Below, piece after piece: positions 5,985-9,558 of a stretch of 9,558 bases of DNA. The notes under the pieces are model-generated. The model searched no databases. It saw nothing but the letters and a program-made list of their open reading frames with translations, and was not told the DNA's origin. The DNA comes from VRUE01 sp047519745. Lineage in GTDB: Bacteria > Actinomycetota > Thermoleophilia > Solirubrobacterales > 70-9. Made by a program: the position numbers and the translations under genes. Each line of letters starts with the position of its first letter. The stretch's first letter is position 1. The stretch lies in assembly GCA_047519745.1 (NCBI GenBank), contig JAPVSJ010000046.1:1-9558 (forward strand), read 5' to 3'.

Positions 5985-6596
5985 TCAGGCCGGTGAGAGC
6001 CGCGCGAAGTAGCCGAACCAGTTGCCGGAGTGGGTCTCATAGGCGAGGCCCGCTTCGGCGGCCTGGCGCTTGAGGCTGCCGAGCGTGGTGAAGTGGGGGT
6101 CGCCGAAGAGCTCGCCGACGATCAGGCGGCCACCCGGCTTGAGCACGCGGCGGACCTCGCCCAGCGCCGCGACCGGATCGGGGATCTCGCCGAGGACCGC
6201 GGTGAGCACGACAGCGTCGATCGAGGCGTTCGCGTAGGGCAGCGCGGTCGCATCTCCCTGGGTCGGCACGACGTTCGCCAGGCCGCGCTCGCCGGCACGG
6301 CCGATGACATGGTCGAGGAACTCCTGTTGCAGGTCGAAGATCTCGACCCGCCCCTCGGGCCCCACCCACTCCGCCATGTCGAGCGTGTAGTAGCCGGTGC
6401 CGGGCCCGATCTCCAGCAGCCGCTCCCCCGCCACCGGCGCGAGCACCGAGCGCAGCCGGTCCCGGGTGATCACCGGATGGGGCGCTTCGACCCAGAACCT
6501 CTGCCCGTAGGGACAGGCGGAGGGGTTCTTACGCCACCACAGAGCGGCGGCCAGCGTCGCCAGAGCGGCGCCGCCAAGCAGCCCGCGGGCTCGCAT
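5985..6596 (-). CDS. Class I SAM-dependent methyltransferase with N-terminal membrane anchor
   Basis: A 203-residue Methyltransf_11/UbiE-like enzyme. The SAM-binding motif I is LLEIGPGTGYYT (60-71). An acidic strand end follows motif I (VEIFDLQ, 84-90, with D88), and then come GDATALP (114-120) and VLKPGGRLIVGE (151-162). The first 22 residues (MRARGLLGGAALATLAAALWW) form one hydrophobic segment with basic flanks. The enzyme is therefore probably tethered to the membrane with its catalytic domain in the cytoplasm, which would suit a lipid or quinone-like substrate; the substrate is not deducible. The ATG (6594-6596) shares its first base with the TGA of the upstream 75-residue gene (TGATG), so translation is likely coupled. 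It is the last gene of the epimerase set before the separately controlled Fic gene. Confidence 0.88.
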   Translation of the reverse strand: MRARGLLGGAALATLAAALWWRKNPSACPYGQRFWVEAPHPVITRDRLRSVLAPVAGERLLEIGPGTGYYTLDMAEWVGPEGRVEIFDLQQEFLDHVIGRAGERGLANVVPTQGDATALPYANASIDAVVLTAVLGEIPDPVAALGEVRRVLKPGGRLIVGELFGDPHFTTLGSLKRQAAEAGLAYETHSGNWFGYFARLSPA

Positions 6597-6823
6597 CAGT
6601 CCTGCCGGCTGAGGCCGAAGCCCACGCTGTGCGCGCCTGAGTCAATGCGCAGAAAAGCGACCTTGCCGACGTAGACCGCAAGCACCCCGTCCTCGGTCTT
6701 GATGTCGTGCCAGCCGCCCTTCTCGACCTGCTTGCGCAGGTCCTTCAACTCGTCGTCGTTGAGCCGCACCGCGACGACCTGGCCGCCCTCGAAGCCGATC
6801 TCCACCTTCTGCACATCCGCCAT
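6596..6823 (-). CDS. Conserved-looking 75-residue protein of unknown function
   Basis: A small acidic cytosolic protein. The sequence reads as alternating strands around one charged helix: strands near 5-20 (VEIGFEGGQVVAVRLN), helix 23-36 (DDELKDLRKQVEKG), then strands 39-45, 47-52 and 54-60, and a C-terminal strand SVGFGL. I do not recognise a named family. The reality of the gene is supported by a GGGAGGT ribosome binding site on the minus strand (6830-6836). It is also supported by TGATG overlaps with the genes on both sides: its ATG overlaps the epimerase stop, and its TGA overlaps the methyltransferase start. It has no signal peptide, metal motif or cysteine. A role linked to the epimerase or methyltransferase is only positional inference. 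Confidence 0.75.
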   Translation of the reverse strand: MADVQKVEIGFEGGQVVAVRLNDDELKDLRKQVEKGGWHDIKTEDGVLAVYVGKVAFLRIDSGAHSVGFGLSRQD

Positions 6824-7233
6824 CAGTGACCTCCCGCTGGTTCGACGATCTCGGTCAACACGCCGCCCGTGGAACGTGGCTGGATGAAGGCCACCCGGCT
6901 TCCCCGGATGCCCGTCCGCGCCTCGCTGTCGATCAGCTCGAACCCGGCGGCGCTGAGCTTCTCCAGGGTCGAATCGATGTCGTCGACGGCGTAGGCGACG
7001 TGGTGCAGCTTGGGGCCCTTGCGGGCGAGGAACTTGCCGATCGGCGTATCGGGGGCCAGCGGCCGCATCAGCTCGACGTGCCCGTCGCCGACGTCGAGCA
7101 GGACAGCCTCGACGCCCTGGGACTCGACCGTCTCGCGGTGGGCCACCGTCATCTCGAAGCCCGTCTCGTAGAGCTCGAGCGCCGCGTCGATGTCCTCGAC
7201 GGCGACGCCGATGTGGTCGATCTTGCCGAACAT
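6823..7233 (-). CDS. mce: Methylmalonyl-CoA epimerase
   Basis: A 136-residue vicinal-oxygen-chelate protein made of two beta-alpha-beta-beta-beta halves. It interconverts (2R)- and (2S)-methylmalonyl-CoA between propionyl-CoA carboxylase and the B12-dependent mutase. Diagnostic stretches are KIDHIGVAV (4-12), HVELMRPL (52-59), DTPIGKFL (62-69), LHHVAYAVDD (76-85) and GGVLTEIVEP (123-132). Likely metal ligands are H7, E54, H78 and E128. E54 stands where the Propionibacterium enzyme has Gln, as in the ELL-type epimerases. The start is ATG at 7231-7233. The frame stays open upstream to 7377, but that part is Arg/Ser-rich shadow translation inside the DUF1385 gene. No Shine-Dalgarno is evident; the DUF1385 stop lies 10 bases upstream, so coupling is plausible. 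The stop overlaps the next ATG (TGATG). Neither mutase nor carboxylase is in this window. Confidence 0.92.
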   Translation of the reverse strand: MFGKIDHIGVAVEDIDAALELYETGFEMTVAHRETVESQGVEAVLLDVGDGHVELMRPLAPDTPIGKFLARKGPKLHHVAYAVDDIDSTLEKLSAAGFELIDSEARTGIRGSRVAFIQPRSTGGVLTEIVEPAGGH

Positions 7234-7243
7234 CGGCGGGAGT

Positions 7244-8068
7244 CTACGTAGCGGGCGGCGTCTCGTCCGCCGCGGCTCCGGCGCCCTCGACGCGGAGGAT
7301 CTCGGCCAGCGCGGCGATCCCGACCTGGAGCTGCTCGGGCGTCGGCTCCTTGGTCGCCAGATGGCGCTGGATCTCACGGCCCGGCGTGTGGAACGCCTCG
7401 GCCAGCGGCGAGCCGTGGTGGCGGTCGCTCCAGGCGAACATCTCGACCGCGATCGAGGCGCCGCCGAGGCCGACCAGGGCGCGTGCCAGCGGGCTCGGCC
7501 GCTCGACCAGGCGCTCCAGCGCCACCGTGCCGCCGGCGGAGAGCAGCATCATCGGCGCCAGCAGGTTGGAGCCACAGCGGTCGTGCTCTTTGGGGACCAG
7601 CGCAGGGTCCTCGACTCCCTGCTCGTAAGCGGCGATCGCCTTGTGCTCGACCCCGTGGTAGGCGGCGAGGTCGCGGTCGCTGAGAGCCGCCAGCGCCGGG
7701 GCGGCGCCCAGCGCCTGCACCAGGCCCTCCCGCAAGGCCCCGCCGGCCATGCGGCGACGAAGCAGGCTGGTGGCAACCAGGGTCACGCCGATCGTCGCCA
7801 GCACCCGCCGATCCTCGAACGGCAGCCGAGCCGCCGGCATCCGTCGCCGCACCAGCGGCAACACAGCCATCGCCTCGACCAGTTTCAGCGGTCCCCGCAA
7901 GCCCGGCAGCTTGCCGGCGAGCTTCGGCGCCAGCTCCGGTTTCCGCTCCGAGGCGACGACGACCTCGCCATCGGCGTCCCGCACAGCGGCAGCCCAGTGC
8001 GTCGGCCCATGGATCAAGAGGCCGTTGCGCAGGGCCATCCCGCCGAGTCGCAGCTTCTCCTCGCTCAC
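7244..8068 (-). CDS. DUF1385 (YqhQ-like) membrane protein
   Basis: A 274-residue member of the DUF1385/YqhQ family. The N-terminal RLGGMALRNGLLIHGPTHWA (7-26) corresponds to the usual GGQAVIEGVMMRGP-type opening. The family's central signature is present as AYHGVEHKAIAAYEQG (136-151) followed by HDRCGSNLL (162-170); its His, Glu and Cys look like metal or catalytic ligands. The tail TPGREIQRHLATKEPTPEQL (228-247) matches the conserved C-terminal stretch. Hydrophobic segments lie near 88-103, 169-186 and 194-212. Biochemical function is not established for the family. The start is GTG at 8066-8068, kept because the later ATG (residue 11) would cut into the conserved opening. It is 47 bases after the GST-like gene and 10 bases before mce, so it likely belongs to the same transcript. 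Confidence 0.9.
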   Translation of the reverse strand: MSEEKLRLGGMALRNGLLIHGPTHWAAAVRDADGEVVVASERKPELAPKLAGKLPGLRGPLKLVEAMAVLPLVRRRMPAARLPFEDRRVLATIGVTLVATSLLRRRMAGGALREGLVQALGAAPALAALSDRDLAAYHGVEHKAIAAYEQGVEDPALVPKEHDRCGSNLLAPMMLLSAGGTVALERLVERPSPLARALVGLGGASIAVEMFAWSDRHHGSPLAEAFHTPGREIQRHLATKEPTPEQLQVGIAALAEILRVEGAGAAADETPPAT

Positions 8069-8095
8069 GGCTCAGACGATAGAGACGTGCACGCG

Positions 8096-8115
8096 GCGGC
8101 GGTCGGGCCCGCCGC
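8096..8115 (-). other. Short GC hairpin between GST-like and DUF1385 genes
   Basis: GCGGCGG (8096-8102) and CCGCCGC (8109-8115) form a 7-bp stem with a 6-base loop. It abuts the stop of the GST-like gene within the 47-base gap before the DUF1385 start. There is no U-tract. It could attenuate transcription between the two genes, or be a by-product of GC-rich sequence. Confidence 0.3.
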
Positions 8116-8856
8116 TCAGGACCGCGGCGGCGGGACCCAGCCGGGCGGGAACGCGCCGGCCGAGACGTTGCCCTTGCCGGGCTCGAACAGCGAGAGCAGC
8201 TTCGCCGCGGGCCGCTCCTCGACCAGGGGACGGACGTCGCCGATCTGGACGAGCAGGTGCAGGGAGGAGCCGAGCTGGAAGTCGGCGGCGGTCGGCTGCT
8301 CGCCGCCGATCACGCCCGCCTCGAGCAGCGCGTCGACCGCATCGAGCTGGTCCGGGAGTGCCCGCAGCGTGTCGTAGACGCGCTGGGCATCGATGCCGAG
8401 GTAGCGCCAGGCAGCCCGCATCGACTTGATCGCGAAGTCGACGCCGCCGGGGTCAAGCTGGTCGACTCCGGCGAAGGTCCCCATCGACTCGGGCCGGAAG
8501 TGCATCGCGCCGAAGACGAGCACGCGGGCGCTCATCTGGACGTCCTCGGCAAGCGCAGGCTCAGCCTCGCGGATCGCCTCGGCGACCGCCGCAGGGTAGA
8601 GGCCGGCGTCGGGGTGCAGCTCGCCGAGCCGGGCGAAGATCGTCGGCGTGCCGTGCACCGGCTCGTCGTCGACGAGCAGGCCGGGGACCGTGCGGCGCCC
8701 CTCGCCGTAGACCTCTTCGACCTCGTCGCCCTGCCTGCCGGTTTCGAGCGTGACCGTCTCGTACTCCAGCCCGAGCCGATCGAGGGCCGCGCTCACCGCC
8801 AGGCAGGGGTGAGAGAAGGGGACCACGTGGAGGACGAGCCGCGGCTGCGCTGGCAT
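8116..8856 (-). CDS. Glutathione S-transferase-like protein
   Basis: A 246-residue protein with a thioredoxin-fold GST N-terminal domain (about 6-88) and an all-helical C-terminal domain (about 95-225). Visible marks are LVLHVVPFSHPCLAVSAALD (7-26), with S15 and C18 at the usual active-site turn; the cis-proline TVPGLLVDD (56-64); and GTPTIFARLGE (69-79), where most GSTs have an ES motif. In the C-terminal domain the stretch PTAADFQLGSSL (188-199) matches the conserved T-x-AD-x capping region. Because many actinobacteria lack glutathione, the thiol partner is uncertain. The start is ATG at 8854-8856. The reading frame is open to 9051, but residues translated from there are Arg-rich and run through hairpin-forming DNA, so I reject the longer form. 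No strong ribosome binding site is seen. Confidence 0.85.
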   Translation of the reverse strand: MPAQPRLVLHVVPFSHPCLAVSAALDRLGLEYETVTLETGRQGDEVEEVYGEGRRTVPGLLVDDEPVHGTPTIFARLGELHPDAGLYPAAVAEAIREAEPALAEDVQMSARVLVFGAMHFRPESMGTFAGVDQLDPGGVDFAIKSMRAAWRYLGIDAQRVYDTLRALPDQLDAVDALLEAGVIGGEQPTAADFQLGSSLHLLVQIGDVRPLVEERPAAKLLSLFEPGKGNVSAGAFPPGWVPPPRS

Positions 8857-9079
8857 CGGCGAGACCCTACCGGCGTTCGCCGGGGAGGCGTCGGGTTCGA
8901 CGCACGACCGACGACCGCGCAGTCCCGCGCGGTCGTCGGATTCCCCCCTGATTCCCCTTTTTAACTCCCGGCCGGAGACCCCCAGTCCAGGCCTCCGGCC
9001 GGTGTGTCGGCTCTCCCTGGCTCTAACTTGGAAAGCCGCCCTCTGAAACACGACCTCTATGGAGAAGTTGCGCCTGCGA
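8857..9079 (-). other. Structured intergenic region / candidate RNA leader upstream of the GST-like gene
   Basis: This 223-base gap after rarA has no supportable gene but four perfect inverted repeats. In minus-strand order they are: CCGGCCGGAG-type arms at 8993-9002 and 8968-8977 (10 bp, 15-base loop); 8927-8939 with 8908-8920 (13 bp, loop of 6); 8899-8903 with 8888-8892 (5 bp, loop of 6); and 8878-8883 with 8870-8875 (6 bp). The last ends 13 bases before the GST-like ATG. Between the first two lies a purine-rich stretch with two GGGGAATC copies (8952-8959 and 8941-8948, minus strand). A weaker nested pairing, GTGT (9004-9007)/ACAC (9048-9051) with CGGCT (9008-9012)/AGCCG (9034-9038), lies near the rarA end. 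It may be a rarA terminator plus folded leader, or a small RNA. No known RNA class fits. Confidence 0.5.
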
Positions 9080-9558
9080 CTAAGTGCTCGATTTGCCGCC
9101 GAGGAACCTCGCGCGGAGCGCCTCCAGTCGGCTGCTCAGCTCGGCCTCGAAGCCACGGTCGCTGGGCTCGTAGAAGCTCAAATCCTCCAGTCCGGGTGGC
9201 ATCAGCGGCTGGTCGCTGACGGCGCCCGGCTCGTCGTGCGCGTAGCGGTACCCCTCTCCCCGGCCGAGCTCCCCGGCCCCCGGGTAGTGAGCGTCGCGCA
9301 GGTAGTCGGGCGGGGTCCGGGCGCCGTTCTCGCGCACCTCCGCTCGGGCGCGGCCGAGAGCTTTGTAGGAGGCGTTGGACTTCGGTGCCAGCGCCAGGTA
9401 GACGCAGGCCTGGGCGAGGTTGAGCGTGCACTCGGGCAGGCCGACCCGGTCGACCGCACGGGCCGCGGCGTCGGCGACGAGCAGCGCCTGCGGGTCGGCG
9501 TTGCCGACGTCCTCGGAGGCGAGGATGACCATGCGGCGGGCGATGAAGCGCGGGTCCT
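9080..9558 (-). CDS. rarA: Replication-associated recombination protein RarA (MgsA), C-terminal part
   Basis: This is the last 158 codons of a RarA/MgsA/WRNIP1-type AAA+ ATPase, which acts at stalled or damaged replication forks. The reading frame is open to the window edge and begins DPRFIARRMVILASEDVGNA, a strongly conserved RarA stretch. It is followed by LAQACVYLALAPKSNASYKA and then LRDAHYPGA...GYRYAHDEPGA, typical of the helical C-terminal oligomerisation domain. The ATPase core with Walker motifs lies beyond the right edge. The stop is TAG (9080-9082). The protein ends shortly after RLEALRARFLGG, a normal C-terminus for the family. Downstream lies the structured gap and then the GST-like gene on the same strand. 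Confidence 0.95.
   Translation of the reverse strand, partial: DPRFIARRMVILASEDVGNADPQALLVADAAARAVDRVGLPECTLNLAQACVYLALAPKSNASYKALGRARAEVRENGARTPPDYLRDAHYPGAGELGRGEGYRYAHDEPGAVSDQPLMPPGLEDLSFYEPSDRGFEAELSSRLEALRARFLGGKSST

Noticed and set aside
7234..7377. N-terminal extension of methylmalonyl-CoA epimerase to an upstream ATG
   Set aside because: The added 48 residues are Arg/Ser/Pro-rich and overlap the conserved end of DUF1385. The family normally starts just before the KIDHIGVAV stretch.
7190..8377. 395-codon plus-strand open frame across the DUF1385 and mce region
   Set aside because: It spans parts of three strongly supported minus-strand genes and its product is low-complexity Arg/Gln/Ala/His-rich sequence.
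8888..8903. tRNA or tmRNA T-arm (GGGTTCGA)
   Set aside because: The pairing GCGTC/GACGC leaves a 6-base loop that does not place TTCGA as a T-loop. No acceptor stem, anticodon arm or CCA is nearby.
8908..8977. Cobalamin riboswitch upstream of the GST-like gene
   Set aside because: The minus-strand TTAAAAAGGGGAATC...GGGAATCC recalls the AAAAGGGAA...GAATCC core of B12 riboswitches, tempting because mce lies downstream. However, the GGTG element, the CCCGCAACTG stretch and the B12-box GCCACTG are all missing, and the next gene is not a B12 gene.
8857..9051. N-terminal extension of the GST-like protein by 65 residues
   Set aside because: It would translate the perfect hairpins of the intergenic region into Arg-rich sequence. 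The GST fold begins right after the ATG at 8856.

Overview
The window looks like chromosomal DNA from a high-GC actinobacterium. The best guess is the Thermoleophilia (order Solirubrobacterales). This rests on the GC-rich coding style, frequent GTG starts, tight actinobacterial-style operons, and one very large secreted Cys-patterned protein of a kind I associate with that order. The placement is inferred from style and remembered families, not from a search. I see no insertion sequence, integrase, tRNA, rRNA or CRISPR array.

Layout. At the left edge, on the minus strand, a PAP2-type membrane phosphatase (356-850) runs into the 5' part of ychF (1-359, cut by the window edge) through a 4-base GTGA overlap. 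Divergent from it, across only 26 bases, is a plus-strand BtrH-N/DUF4872-like protein (877-1845). Next comes a 101-base spacer rich in inverted repeats and a strong ribosome binding site, then a 941-residue exported protein (1947-4772). That protein is built from four degenerate modules, each with four cysteines in the same order. A 13-bp perfect hairpin (4785-4820) separates it from convergent genes.

Everything from 4828 to the right edge is on the minus strand. In transcription order it holds: rarA (C-terminal part only, 9080-9558); a strongly structured 223-base spacer; a glutathione S-transferase-like protein (8116-8856); a DUF1385/YqhQ-like membrane protein (7244-8068); methylmalonyl-CoA epimerase (6823-7233); a 75-residue unknown (6596-6823); a membrane-anchored SAM methyltransferase (5985-6596); and, behind its own AT-rich repeat-bearing promoter region, a Fic-domain AMPylase-like protein with a C-terminal winged helix (4828-5886). 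Epimerase, 75-residue protein and methyltransferase are stitched by two TGATG stop/start overlaps and are probably co-translated.

How the genes work together. Most are housekeeping: YchF in translation and stress, RarA at stalled replication forks, the epimerase in propionyl-CoA/methylmalonyl-CoA metabolism. The accessory parts, and the most interesting ones, are four: the four-module exported protein with codon use unlike its neighbours; the Fic gene with three copies of a 9-12 bp motif at its start; the multi-hairpin stretch upstream of the GST-like gene; and the stand-alone BtrH-like protein with no biosynthetic partner in view. No complete new multi-gene defence or biosynthetic system can be supported from this window.
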